Translations under genes and position numbers: made by a program | The notes under the pieces: generated by a model | What the model was told of the DNA's origin: nothing | The model's database searches: none | What the model saw: only the letters and a program-made list of their open reading frames with translations | In this document: piece by piece, positions 35,901-45,638 of the stretch | Layout: each line of letters opens with the position of its first letter | How positions within the stretch are numbered: the stretch's first letter is position 1 | DNA from: DASSUW01 sp963830725 | GTDB taxonomy: Bacteria > Actinomycetota > Thermoleophilia > Solirubrobacterales > Solirubrobacteraceae | Length of the DNA stretch: 64,000 nt | Reading direction: 5' to 3' | Assembly: GCA_963830725.1 (NCBI GenBank) | Contig: CAWHNO010000003.1 | Location: 116,634 to 180,633 of the forward strand

Positions 35901-38900
35901 TCAGCGCAGCAGGTAGCCGATGGCGCGGCCCATGACGGCGCTCCGCGCGGCGGGCGTCGCGATGCCCTCGACCCCGAAGCCGAAGTAGATCGACCAGGGC
36001 GTTGACACGGCCGCGCCCTCGGGGAACCCGGCCGCGGTCGTGCGGGTCCAGTTGTTCGTGTTCGGGCCGCTCCCGGGCGGTGGACCGGTGACCGACCAGC
36101 CGCCGAGGTCGTCCTCGAAGGACGTCGTCGCACCGGTGGAGATCGCCGTGTCGTCGACGAACGCACCGAGACCCTGGACCGACCAGTCGCTCGCGTAGGC
36201 GATCGAGACCTCGACCTGCCTGCCGGCGAAGCGCGAGAGATCGATCGACCACTGCTCCCAGCCGGCCGAGCGGCCGGACGCTGCGTGCCACTCGCCGGTC
36301 GTCCCGGTCGGTGTGCACGCGCCGGTGCCGTCGAACGTCTGGTAGCGGGCGAGCCACAGATGCAGCTCGTGCCAGCCCCCGGGCAGCTCGCGAGATCGGG
36401 GTCGTTCGGCCCCGTGCTCTGGCTCGTGTGCCCGTTGGCATCGGCAGCGTCGTCCAGTCATCCTGGCCGACGGTGTGCGCCTCGACGAACACGTAGTCCC
36501 AGTCCTGCTCGGTGTCGCGCGAGATCCAGAACGACAGGTTGCCGTTCGCGCTGGCGGTCAGGTCGATCGTGCGCGTCAGCCGCTTGTAGGACACGTCGGC
36601 GATCTGCGGGTACGCGTAGTACGTGCCCGTATGCGGATCAAACGGCCCGCCCGGCCGGACGTACCTCGCGGAGGCCCAGCTGTCGAACTGCGGGTAGGTC
36701 TGCGCGGGCAGGATTCCGCTGGTCGCGATGAACGAGGCGCTGTGGTCCTGGTTGTGGCGCTCGGTCCGCCGAACGACCACGTCAGCCCGCCGAACGGATC
36801 GGCGACGCCCAGGACGTCGTAGAGCTGGCCGTTCGCCTTCGTGCAGGCGTCGTCGTTGTAGATATACGCCCCTAGGTAGTACTGCAGGAAGTCGTTCGAC
36901 AACGCTTCGCAACCGTCGGCCGCCGAGTCGGGGTTACATGCGAGCCCGCGCTCGAGGTCGAATTCGTACCCGTCGGCGTACTGCAGGCCCGCGTTTTGCC
37001 CGTGAAGAGCAGGCGGCCTCCCTCGTCGAGATACTGACGCATGGCCAGCATTTCGTCGTTGGCCAGCCGCGACGCCGTCCCGGGCACCATCCCCGGGTCG
37101 CGTGTGATGACGTCATCGCCCGTGTACCAGACGACCGCGTCGTAGTGCCCGAGCACGCCAAGCGGGCTGGGCGCCGTCCTGCCGTTCGCGTCGACGTCAT
37201 AGACGTCGGCGGCGTAGCCGTTGGCGGCGAGCGCGTCGAGGTAGTAGGACAGGTAGAGCGGACCGCGCTTGTACGCGGGTGAGATGCCGGTGTAGTCCTC
37301 GGCCGCGACGACGAGGACGCGCCGCCCACTCTCGGCCACGGCGGTGTACATGAAGGACTCGCTCTTGGCGGCCGCATTGTCGGCGTCCTCGAACCAGACC
37401 TCCACCTTGTCGCCGACGTTGGTCCCGGTCACGGTTCCGCGCATCAGGCGGTAGTAGACGTCACCGCCCGAGCCGTAGCGCTCGCCGCCCGAGGCCTCCA
37501 AGGTCGCCGCTGTGCGCACCGCTCCGCCATTGATCCGGTACTTGAGCGCGACGGCGCCAAGGCTGCGCTTCGCGATCACCTGGACCGGCTGCGGATCGCC
37601 GTAGGACACGCTGAACTGAGGTTGCTCAGCGGGTTGCCCGACTTCTCCGGGTCGAGGCTCGCGGTCTCGAGATAGAACGGCTTCATCGTCGCGCCGACCG
37701 GGTTCGCCGGGTCCGGCGTCGAGCGCGCGAGCCGCAGCGCGAACGGAAGGTTCTTCTCGAACTCCGCCTGGACGAGCGCCTCGTCGTCGGGGAAGACGAA
37801 TCCGCAGCCGTCGCGGCCTTCGGACAGCTCGGGCGTCCAGCTCAGCGCGCCGGTCTTGGAGTACGCGTAGTCGTCCGTCGTGCCGTTCGTCGTGTAGAGG
37901 TCGGCACCGACGCCCGGGTCGTGCGGCCACGGCGGGGTTCGCGTCCGTGCCGGTGTACTCCATGAACAGCGGGTCATCGAGCGACGGCGTCTTCACCTGC
38001 CAGCCGTAGGGGTACAGCAGCAGCGGCCCGTACGAGTGGTAGGTGAGCAGGAACCTGAACTTCATCCGGTCGATCAGCGCCTGGTGCGCCTTGACCTCGG
38101 GCTCGGAGGCCGGCGCCGCACCGCGATAGGTGTCGCTGGCCGATTCGGTCGAAGAGCCCTCGTTGTCGTAATTCCAACGCTCGTTGTAGTTGCGGTTCAG
38201 GTCGACGCCGTCGCCGTTCGCGATCGTGCCGTCGCCGTTGTTATCGCGCAGGTTCTTGCGCCACAGCCGTTCAGTGCTGAACGTGTACTGGTAGCCGTCG
38301 GGGTTGGCTACGGGCATGAACCACAGCTCGCGCGTGTTGACGAGGTTCGTGATCTCCGCGTCGCGGTTGTAGTTCTCGACGAAGTGCCGGAGCAGCCGCC
38401 GAGTCACCTCTGTCGCGATCCACTCGCGCGCATGGATCGTGCCCATGTAGAGCGTCGCCGGGCGCGCGCCGTCCGCGAGCTGCTTGGCGTTCTTGGTCAC
38501 CTTCAGCGCGATGATCTCGCGGCCTTGGAGCGTCCGTCCGATCACCACCAGCTTCACGATCGACGGGTTGCGCTGCGCCAGCGCGTACAGCTCGTCGCGA
38601 ATGCCACCGGCCTCGTCGTAGGAGCGGTAGACCTGATACCCGGACGCCGCCATCGCGTCGGCCTGCTCGCGGACCGTCTGCCCTCTTCCGTTTCGTTTCG
38701 GGCTGACGTCGACGCCCCGCGCGCGGAGCTGGCCCGCCTCGCGCGCGGTCAGCACCAGGTCGACGCGATCGCCGCCGCCCAGGTGCGATTCCGCGACGTC
38801 GTAGCCGCCGCTGTGGATCACGGCGAGCGACCGGGCGTCCGCCTTCGCCGTGTACATGTCAAGCCCGTGCCTGCTCGCCGCTTGTGCGCTCGCGGCCGTC

Positions 38901-38947
38901 GTGAACGACACGACGAGCACGCAGAAACCAAGCGCTAGATGCCGCAT
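35901..38947 (-). pseudogene. secreted M14 zinc carboxypeptidase (several frameshifts)
   Basis: ATG at 38947 starts a signal peptide (MRHLALGFCVLVVSFTTAAS). The M14 domain is clear: GRTLQGREIIALKV, TIHAREWIATEV (zinc His and Glu), ANPDGYQYTFSTERLWRKN, DLNRNY, LLTYHSYGPLLLYPYG (third ligand) and, in another frame, ALSWTPELSEG (catalytic Glu). A large C-terminal region follows with a ThuA-like segment (RVLVVAAEDYTG, YDAVVWYTGDD) and a beta-sandwich of the immune-inhibitor A type (WEQWSIDLSRFAGRQVEVS). Frame changes occur near 37930, 37620, 36995, 36770 and 36400. All domains are present in order, so most shifts may be sequence errors; if real, the gene is dead. Confidence 0.8.
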
Positions 38948-39039
38948 GGACAACTCCTCTCCCCCATGGCCGGAACGACCGGACATTTTCACGCGCGCCC
39001 CGGCTCGCAACGCGCGTCAATGCGGTGTGACGCGCGCTC

Positions 39040-39528
39040 TCATAATCCCAGCGTGCCGCCGCGCACAGCGACAGCGACCCGGACGTGCTCTTTGGCGGAC
39101 CGTTCCCGTTCCGAGCACCGCCAGCGGACGTTCAGCATGCGGCTGTCAAGGGTCGGTCGAAAGCGGGCCACCTCTCGGCAGAGCGTGCGCGGCGCTGGCT
39201 TGTCCGGATACCCGTGGAGTCGGAGCCAGCGATAGAAGTCCTCGTTGCTCCCCTCAGGGCGACCAATCGACCGGCGGCGCTGCTCCCCGCCGCCGCCCGC
39301 GTCGTGGTGGAGCACCAACTCGGTGACATCCTGCGGCCGGTGACCGCACTCGGCGCACGAGCCATCGCCGTGCTCGAGGAGGATCTCCCGCCGCAACACG
39401 CGGGGGAGCTTGTATTCCCGATTGGCCGCCCGGCGGCAGGTCCTGCAGCGACGCTTACCGCTCAGCGGGTTGATGTAGACGTTCGCGGGGTCCGAGAGAT
39501 CGTGCCCGCGTCGGCATCGGTCGCTCAT
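39040..39528 (-). CDS. HNH-like zinc-ribbon protein
   Basis: 162 residues from ATG at 39528. It begins CRRGHDLSDPANVYINPLSG then RRCRTCRR, the C-GH...C-C treble-clef lead of many actinophage-type HNH proteins. CAECGHRPQDVTELVLHHD follows, then EDFYRWLRLHGYPD, typical of the HNH-like fold. The final Cys pair usually seen after HGYP is not conserved (TLCREVARFRP), so the last third may be out of frame. A nuclease or mobile-gene origin is suggested but not certain. Confidence 0.5.
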   Translation of the reverse strand: MSDRCRRGHDLSDPANVYINPLSGKRRCRTCRRAANREYKLPRVLRREILLEHGDGSCAECGHRPQDVTELVLHHDAGGGGEQRRRSIGRPEGSNEDFYRWLRLHGYPDKPAPRTLCREVARFRPTLDSRMLNVRWRCSERERSAKEHVRVAVAVRGGTLGL

Positions 39529-39755
39529 GTCGCTAGCACCTCCCTGCCCGCTCGCTCGACTGCTCGAGGGTAGGCGAGTCCTGCTCGACAATCCAGTGGC
39601 CCCGGCGCGGTATTCCGCCAGCGCGTCCGGGCGTGCCGCCCCAGCACCGCCACAGTGCCGCTTATGCCTCAACGCGACAGCGACCTCCTCCGATCGCGAG
39701 CTCGCACCTGCTCGGACCGAGGGCGGATCTGATCGCCCTCCACCGACCGCGGATT

Positions 39756-40070
39756 TCAAAGGACGGGGCGCAGGACGAGCATCCCCCGGCTTGAGATGAG
39801 ATGCTCCAAGTCGTCCGCCAACCGTTGGACGTGTTCGCTCGCCTGTTGCTCGAAGCGTTCCACTTCGACGATCTCGGCGATCAGCACGTAATCGGCTTGA
39901 CCGATGGACTGTCCGGGCACGTCCGCCGGCCGCGTAAGCCGCCAATCCGAGACCGTGTCCAGCGACCCGCTGACGATGTCGCGATCCTCCGTCATCAGAC
40001 GCTCAAAGTCGTCGGCCAGCTCCGGCGAACGCAGCTGAAACCAAATGAGAAGGGTCGCCGGAGGACTCAT
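39756..40070 (-). CDS. small dimeric alpha/beta-barrel (ABM-like) protein
   Basis: 104 residues from ATG at 40070. The pattern TLLIWFQLRSPELADDFERL, WRLTRPADVPG, ADYVLIAEIVEVERFEQQ and VQRLADDLEHLIS is the beta-alpha-beta-beta layout of ferredoxin-like ABM/EthD proteins. No catalytic residue can be assigned. Single gene with no obvious partner. Confidence 0.55.
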   Translation of the reverse strand: MSPPATLLIWFQLRSPELADDFERLMTEDRDIVSGSLDTVSDWRLTRPADVPGQSIGQADYVLIAEIVEVERFEQQASEHVQRLADDLEHLISSRGMLVLRPVL

Positions 40071-40600
40071 CCACGAAGCGTAGTAGACACTCGCAACATG
40101 ACGAACGGAGTGATACGGCCTCACACGATGTCAAAGTCAAGGGCCCAGCTCGACGCCGGTCGAGGCTTCGGCCAGCTCCCGCTTTCATCGCTCAGGACGC
40201 ACCTAGATCCCGCGCACACGAGACTTTGGCCACTGGCGGCGCCAAGCGGGCCGCGAGATCGAAGCCAGTGAGTAGGCAGGACCTCGGCAGGGCGTGAGCC
40301 ACCGAAAGCACGGAGCCCGAGAGCCCTCTTTCGCAACCGCCTGCGCGCAGCGCTGGCCGGCGACGTGTGGGCACTGCAGCGCGTGCCTTGACGCGACAGC
40401 TGAGCGCGGTCGGTCGTGCCGACTGGCGCGACGGTCGACGCTCGTCCGCAGCCCGCAGCCGGCACCCGCGGCACTGAGCGCAGGGTCGGTTCGCCGAGGG
40501 GTCTGCCAGCGGGTTCCGCTCTCTTGAGCGCGACTTGGGCTTGCTTGGCGTTCGCTCTCCTGACAGCGTTCGCGCTGCCACCCGCGACCGAGGAGCGCAC
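40071..40600. other. no gene seen
   Basis: 530 bases between the ABM-like gene and the rightward hydrolase. Only GC-rich shadow frames are present. The promoter of the hydrolase should lie in the right half, but no clear -10/-35 pair stands out. Confidence 0.4.
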
Positions 40601-41512
40601 ATGGCAGCCGTCACCCCGCAGACTGGAACGATCACGTCCCGCGAGGCGGAGCAGGTCGAGCGGGCTAACACCAGTGAGAAGACGCCGGTCGTCTTCATCC
40701 ACGGGCTCTGGCTGCTGCCCAGCAGCTGGGATCGCTGGGCCGAGCTGTTCGAGCAGGCCGGCTATGCGGCGGTGATCCCGTCGTGGCCGGACGATCCGGA
40801 GACGATCGAGGAAGCGCGCGCGCATCCCGAGGTGTTCGCCCGCAAGACGCTGGGCCAGGTCGCCGACCATGTCGCCGAGGTGATCGGGGCCCTTACCAAC
40901 AAGCCGGTTGTGATGGGTCACTCGACCGGCGGGCTGCTCGCCCAGATGATCGCCGACCGTGGCCTGTCTGCCGCCACGGTGGCCATCGACCCGGGCCCGT
41001 TCCGCGGCGTGCTGCCGCTCCCAATCTCGGCGCTGCGCTCCGCGGCTCCGGTGCTGGCCAATCCGCTGAACCGCAACCGTGCCGTGACGTTGACCCTCGA
41101 CCAGTTCAAGTACGGGTGGGCGAACGCGCTCAGCGACGAGGAGGCCAAGGAGCTCTACGACAGCTACCACGTGGCGACGCCCGGGGTTGCGCTCATGCAG
41201 ATGGCCAACGCCAATCTCAATCCGCGGACCGAGGCGAGGCTGGATCCCGCCAACCCGAACCGCGGGCCGCTGCTGTTCATTGAGGGAGAGATGGACCATA
41301 CGGTCCCGTGGGCGATCGCCAACGCCTCCTACAAGCGACAGCGTCGCAACCCGGCCGTGACGGAGATCACCAAGGTCCCCAACCGCGGCCACTCGCTGAC
41401 CATCGACAGCGGCTGGCGGGAGGTAGCCGACACCGCGCTTGCGGTTCGTGCAGCGATTCACCTAGTCGGCACCGTGGCGCCGCGGGCTACTCCTTTTGCC
41501 TCCAAGCGATAG
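40601..41512 (+). CDS. alpha/beta hydrolase
   Basis: 303 residues from ATG at 40601, with GAGGAG six bases upstream. Motifs are FIHGLWLLPSSWDRW (HG oxyanion region), nucleophile elbow VVMGHSTGGLLAQM (GHSTG, Ser), an acidic position near FIEGEMDHTVPW, and the catalytic His in PNRGHSLTIDSGW. The set looks complete. Close in style to haloperoxidase/esterase-like hydrolases. Cytoplasmic, with no signal; substrate unknown. Confidence 0.88.
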   Translation: MAAVTPQTGTITSREAEQVERANTSEKTPVVFIHGLWLLPSSWDRWAELFEQAGYAAVIPSWPDDPETIEEARAHPEVFARKTLGQVADHVAEVIGALTNKPVVMGHSTGGLLAQMIADRGLSAATVAIDPGPFRGVLPLPISALRSAAPVLANPLNRNRAVTLTLDQFKYGWANALSDEEAKELYDSYHVATPGVALMQMANANLNPRTEARLDPANPNRGPLLFIEGEMDHTVPWAIANASYKRQRRNPAVTEITKVPNRGHSLTIDSGWREVADTALAVRAAIHLVGTVAPRATPFASKR

Positions 41513-41647
41513 CGCGACCATCCGATCCCGCAGCGCGTCCTGAGGTGCAGCCGATCTAGACGCTTGTCCGGTTGCGCGCCGAGTGTCCCGGTGAGAGAGT
41601 CGCGACCTCTTGTAGGTCGCTCTACCCACGGATAGGAGTAAGCCGCC

Positions 41648-41932
41648 ATGCGCACGTTTGCTGTCTTGCTGGTCGTAGGTGCGTCGTTCTTGGGAACTTC
41701 GGGAGTGGCGCTGGCAGCTGCGCCTCCGCCGATCTTCCCCCACCAGCACTTCCTCGTGCTACCAGACGGATCGCAGTTGCCGGTTGGCCCTGACGTCTGC
41801 GCAAATCCTGAGGCCGCGCAGGGGTTCTACGGCTTCCACCAGAACATCCACACCGGAACCCCGAACCAGTTCGCGTTCCAGAACCCGGACAACCCGGTCG
41901 CGTTCCAAGCCATCCCGCGGTGCCCGGCATAA
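41648..41932 (+). CDS. small secreted protein
   Basis: 94 residues with AGGAG about 10 bases upstream of ATG. Signal peptide MRTFAVLLVVGASFLGTSG-VALA. The mature part (about 70 residues) is Pro/His/Asn/Phe-rich with two Cys (PDVCANPEAAQGFYG; AIPRCPA), likely one disulfide. No family is recognised. Confidence 0.6.
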   Translation: MRTFAVLLVVGASFLGTSGVALAAAPPPIFPHQHFLVLPDGSQLPVGPDVCANPEAAQGFYGFHQNIHTGTPNQFAFQNPDNPVAFQAIPRCPA

Positions 41933-42106
41933 GCGCCACTGCTTGAACCGCTGAGCGCGCCAATCGGTCGAGGGCCGCCACGCGGCCCACGGCTGCTCCT
42001 ATCGCCTGCCTGCACTACTCAGGCTCCGCGGTCCGTCGTGTCGCTTCGCGCGATCGCGATGGTCGGCGCGGATCGCGCGCGCCATCGGATCTGCCTCGGA
42101 GCAGCA

Positions 42107-42472
42107 CTACGCGAGCAGCACGAGCAAGGCCGTCTGGACGGTGGCGCGCTCTGACTCCGGGACGGTGACTCGGAACTGCGACGCTCCCAGCACTCGGCAC
42201 GCTGCCTCTGTCAGTTCGAGATGAAGCGTCGAGCCCTCGATCCGCCAGTCCACGACGCCGCCGTAATGGGTCGCTTGCTCCTCCGTCACCAAGCAATACG
42301 TGTCCTGCCCTCGCGCCCTGTCCTGCTCGTGGACGTCGAGCGATCTCTGGACCTCGAGCCTGCGGCCACTGCCATCCGCGTGTTCCGCAAGCACCAGGTA
42401 CTGAGCCTTGAGGTTGTCGTCGCGCTCGGACGCTACGGCCGAGGCATCGAACGCTGTGCGCACACTCGGCAT
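42107..42472 (-). CDS. Imm10-like immunity protein
   Basis: 121 residues from ATG at 42472 (the frame stays open upstream). The sequence fits the Imm10 pattern: AQYLVLAEHADGSGRRLEVQ, GQDTYCLVTEEQATHYGGV, WRIEGSTLHLELTEAACRVL. Imm10 proteins are immunity partners in polymorphic toxin systems, but family members also occur alone. No toxin gene is adjacent, so an orphan or a general role is equally possible. Confidence 0.6.
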   Translation of the reverse strand: MPSVRTAFDASAVASERDDNLKAQYLVLAEHADGSGRRLEVQRSLDVHEQDRARGQDTYCLVTEEQATHYGGVVDWRIEGSTLHLELTEAACRVLGASQFRVTVPESERATVQTALLVLLA

Positions 42473-42583
42473 CCAATCGCAGCCAGCTGGGTCAGTGCCA
42501 CTTCCGCCTGGAGGCACGGCCGACAGCGCCGCTACCAGCGATTGGCGGGCTCGGCCAGGCTGCGTGACGGGGCCGGCTCGCAC

Positions 42584-42615
42584 CGGAGACCCCGCCCGGG
42601 TGGGCGGGGTCTCCG
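42584..42615 (-). terminator. terminator after VOC operon
   Basis: A perfect stem of at least 13 bp (GGAGACCCCGCCC / GGGCGGGGTCTCC) with loop GGGT lies 15 bases past the stop of the 69-residue gene. Confidence 0.8.
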
Positions 42616-42629
42616 CGGGGAACACGAGC

Positions 42630-42839
42630 TCACGCGGACGACACGACGACGTGCTTGACCTCCGCCATATAGCGGTCGGCGGCCGAAGAGGCCTCGCCGG
42701 GGCTGCTTCCGCCCTGCCGGGCGTCCATGTAGGCCGCGTACCAGTCCCACCAGTCGTGCGGCGGGGCGATCCGCTCGTACCGGTCGTGATGCTCAGCCGT
42801 CTCGTGCAGCAGCGCAGCGAGAGCCGCGACGGTCATCAC
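42630..42839 (-). CDS. 69-residue protein coupled to VOC gene
   Basis: The sequence MMTVAALAALLHETAEHHDR with PPHDWWDWYAAYMDARQGGS and ADRYMAEVKHVVV is compact and His/Trp-rich, unlike a shadow frame. It starts directly at the end of the VOC gene, so the two are coexpressed. I recall the same HDWWDWYA motif next to or fused with VOC proteins in other actinobacteria. A regulatory or cofactor role for the VOC partner is a guess. Confidence 0.65.
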   Translation of the reverse strand: MMTVAALAALLHETAEHHDRYERIAPPHDWWDWYAAYMDARQGGSSPGEASSAADRYMAEVKHVVVSSA

Positions 42840-43313
42840 TTACACGCGCCCCGGGATCCGCTCGCTGACCTCCTGCAGGAACCACTGGTTGCCGTCGGGG
42901 TCCGAGAAGGAGGCCTGGCTGACGTAGGAGCGCCCGTGCGGGTCCCGCCCCGACTGCGGGGCCTCTCCCGGGAGCGCGTGGAAGATCTCGCTGACCTCGA
43001 TGCCACGGTCGACGAGCTCCGAGCGGGCCGCCTCGATGTCCTCGACGATCAGCAGCAGCCGCTGCAGGCGCTCCGCGCCCGCCGGCCCGAACTGGATCGA
43101 CGCCGCCGAGCCGGGCGGCGTGAACTGCACGCCGCGGACCTGCTCGGTGAACTGCAGGTCGATGTCGACTCGCCACCCGAGGCGCTGGTAGAACGCCTTC
43201 GCGCGGTCGAAATCGGTGACGGGAATCGGCGTGACCTCGAACTTCATCGCGACGGTCGCGAGATCCTGACCCTCGGGCGGCGAGGGGATGGTGCTCAGCT
43301 GCGTGGTGCTCAT
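42840..43313 (-). CDS. VOC-family (glyoxalase/bleomycin-resistance-like) protein
   Basis: 157 residues from ATG at 43313. It has the two beta-alpha-beta3 modules: VTPIPVTDFDRAKAFYQRLG WRVDIDLQF, QFTPPGSAASIQFG, LLLIVEDIEAARSELVDRG, and the typical end YVSQASFSDPDGNQWFLQEV. The metal-binding Glu in WFLQE is kept. Substrate unknown. Expressed with the following 69-residue gene and ended by a strong hairpin. Confidence 0.88.
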   Translation of the reverse strand: MSTTQLSTIPSPPEGQDLATVAMKFEVTPIPVTDFDRAKAFYQRLGWRVDIDLQFTEQVRGVQFTPPGSAASIQFGPAGAERLQRLLLIVEDIEAARSELVDRGIEVSEIFHALPGEAPQSGRDPHGRSYVSQASFSDPDGNQWFLQEVSERIPGRV

Positions 43314-43914
43314 GGTGACTCCCTCGATCGGGCGCGCCATAACAGGGCGACGCCGGGCTAACCGACACCGGCAGCACGCGGAACAACGACCGCCAAGCGT
43401 CGACGCTCCGGAACCTGGCTGCGGGATAACTCCGAGCCCGACTTCCTGCTCGCCCCTCGACCGATTCCCGACCGAGGACGCTCCCCTTGGGGTAGAACCC
43501 ACTCTCCTCCCATCCGGGGGCGAAAGTCAAGACGTGCCCGCGCCCCCTGTGCGCATGCTCGCGAGAGACGTTGATCGCTGAGCGCGTCGAGCAGCGAACC
43601 GCCGTGTCACCGACGCACCGGACGTCTCCGTTCATGCGACCGACACTCCGGTCGCCATGCGGTGCTCATCGGCGCACTGCCCCCTTCGCCTGCCTGCGCT
43701 ACTCGGCCAGGGCGGTCCCGGAGTGCTGCTTCGCGCGAAGAGTGCTAGCGACGCGGCGAGTTGTTGACATGGTCGTCCTGCAGTCCGATCAACAGGCGAG
43801 CGCTTACCCGATCGCTGGCCAGCCGTGGCGGCGCAATCGCCGCCACGGCGCGGCCGCTGTCACGGCACGGTGGGGAATGGTTCCGGATTCAGTGCCAGGC
43901 GCATGGTGCCCGCC
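43314..43914. other. gene-free stretch with strong hairpin
   Basis: About 600 bases without a supportable gene. A perfect 12-bp stem (GCCGTGGCGGCG / CGCCGCCACGGC, 43822-43849) with loop CAAT is the only clear feature; it may end transcription of the leftward remnant at 43915. Confidence 0.5.
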
Positions 43915-44447
43915 TTACCGCACCGTGATGATCAAGCGCTGATATGACGTGAGCGCTGGGTCCCCGTTGTCGGTCACTTCCAGGATGGCGTGGATCGTCT
44001 GTCCGCGAGCGGCGTCGGCCGGGACGCGGAGGCTCGATCGTGCCGAGGTTGGGTCGTTGAAGGTCACCCGGCCCGGGTAGGTGTCTGCCTCCGGGTACTG
44101 CCACCACTTGTAGGTCAGGGCGTCCCCGTCTGGGTCTGTCGCATTGGCATTCAGCATGACGACCTCGCCGCGTCGTGCCGTGCGGTCGAGACCGCCGCTG
44201 ACCGACACGTTGGGGTGGTGATTGGCTCCCTCGAACGTCAGCGTCACGCTCCACTGCATCCGCGCGGCAAAGTCGCGCTGCGCGGCGCCGAACCACCGTT
44301 GAGCGGCGAAGTCCGGAGGCGTGTTGCCCTGCGGATCGCGGTCAGCGACGGCGTCGCTGCTCGACTCCGACGGGTCGTCGGGGTTCTGCGCAAGACGTCC
44401 GCCCCAGCCGCCCCAGCCGGGGTGCTCGTGACTGCGGAGCCCGTTAC
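43915..44447 (-). pseudogene. DUF1593 (nucleoside-hydrolase-like, cellulose-binding) C-terminal remnant
   Basis: Leftward frame with HPGWGGWGGRLAQNPDDPSE, FGAAQRDFAARMQWSVTL, HHPNVSVSGGLDRTARRGEV, NATDPDGDALTYKWWQYPEA and DTYPGRVTF, ending at 43915. This is the end of the DUF1593 catalytic part plus its C-terminal Ig-like domain. The first two thirds are missing; upstream sequence does not resemble the family. A truncated gene. Confidence 0.65.
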
Positions 44448-44903
44448 TGCGTTGAGCGGCAGGGCGCCAGCCGATGGGTCGACCCGACGCAGGACCGCCC
44501 AGATGCATGGATACGAGCAGTCAGGGCATCGCTGCTGCGTTTCACGAATGCAGCAGCGGGACCGGCTCGGATCGCGCGCCGCCGGGCGCCTCCTGCTCGT
44601 CCGTGGCGAGCGCGAGCGGGCGCTGCCATCGGCGCGCTCGCTTCGAGGCGGGAGCGACGCCGAGCGGGGCCTCGAGTGTGAATCTCGCGGTCTGGAGAAA
44701 CTGTCGTGGCGTCAGCCCCTCCTACTGAGGGCTTGCACGCTCCGTCTTCGCTCCACGGGCCCGTTTGCCGCATCAGGGCACGTTGCGGCTGGTCGTCAGA
44801 TCGTCCCGGCGGGCGGCGGTTTGCAGCCATCCTGTGGGCGGGCAACGACCACCGCGGCGGGCCTCGGCCGCGGAGGCCGAGGCCCTGAGCCCTTGCTGGC
44901 TGT
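44448..44903. other. no gene seen
   Basis: About 455 bases, GC-rich, with overlapping open frames on both strands but none with protein-like composition or family resemblance. It holds the missing 5' side of the DUF1593 remnant, so a deletion or insertion breakpoint lies near 44447. Confidence 0.35.
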
Positions 44904-45476
44904 TTAGGTGAGCGCGTTGCAGAGCGCCGCCGCGACCGAGGGGTCTTCCGGGATCTGGAAGATGCCGTGGTGGGTGTCGTCGGGTAGGAAGAGGCCGGTG
45001 ACCTGGGCGACGATTCCGCCATCGGGCGTCTTGGCCAGCAGGTCGAGGCCGTGGAGCGTGTCCCGCTCGGACGCTTCGTCGCCCGGGACGAGCCACTCGG
45101 TCCAGAAGTTCGAGTGGCCGCTGATAGTCACGCGCGGGCCCTCGCCGGTCGGGGAGAGCGTCCAGTAGCCGGAGAAGTGCCGGCTGACGAAGCGCCGGAC
45201 GAGCAGGCCGTCCTCGTACCAGCGGATCCCCTCCCGGTCGTCACGGGCGGTCTCATAGAGCGTCCCGCACGGCAGTTCGAGGATCGGCTCGGCGTCGAGG
45301 CGCTCGTGGAGCTCGGTCTGGCAGATCACGAAGCGTCCGTCGAGCCGGCAGGACGCTCCCGGCGGCGGCGGGGGCTGGAGTGTGGACGGGTCCACGGTGG
45401 GTGTCCCCGCGAACGCGTCGGTCGCCGCGGCAGCAAGGACGCCGGCCAGCGCGACCACAACCAGTGATGTGCGCAT
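44904..45476 (-). CDS. secreted protein of unknown function
   Basis: 190 residues. Signal peptide MRTSLVVVALAGVLAAAATD-AFA. The mature domain is acidic with three Cys in the first half (ASCRLDGRFVICQTEL; LPCGTLYET) and one at the end (ALCNALT), plus beta-rich GIRWYEDGLLVRRFVSRHFS and ISGHSNFWTEWLVPGD. Four Cys suggest two disulfides. No family is recognised. The next leftward secreted gene (45639-46238) lies upstream and has the same style, so the two may share a function. Confidence 0.7.
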   Translation of the reverse strand: MRTSLVVVALAGVLAAAATDAFAGTPTVDPSTLQPPPPPGASCRLDGRFVICQTELHERLDAEPILELPCGTLYETARDDREGIRWYEDGLLVRRFVSRHFSGYWTLSPTGEGPRVTISGHSNFWTEWLVPGDEASERDTLHGLDLLAKTPDGGIVAQVTGLFLPDDTHHGIFQIPEDPSVAAALCNALT

Positions 45477-45638
45477 GATGTACCTCCTGGTGGTGTATGA
45501 GGGTGACGGGGGGCGCAGTCAGCGATCTGGCAACAGCGTCCGAGACGCGCGACGAGCGGACGGCCGGCTGGTGCGTCGGCATCGGCCTCGTCGCTCCCTA
45601 TGGCACGCTCGTTACGTGGTCGCAGCGGCGCTGGGTGA

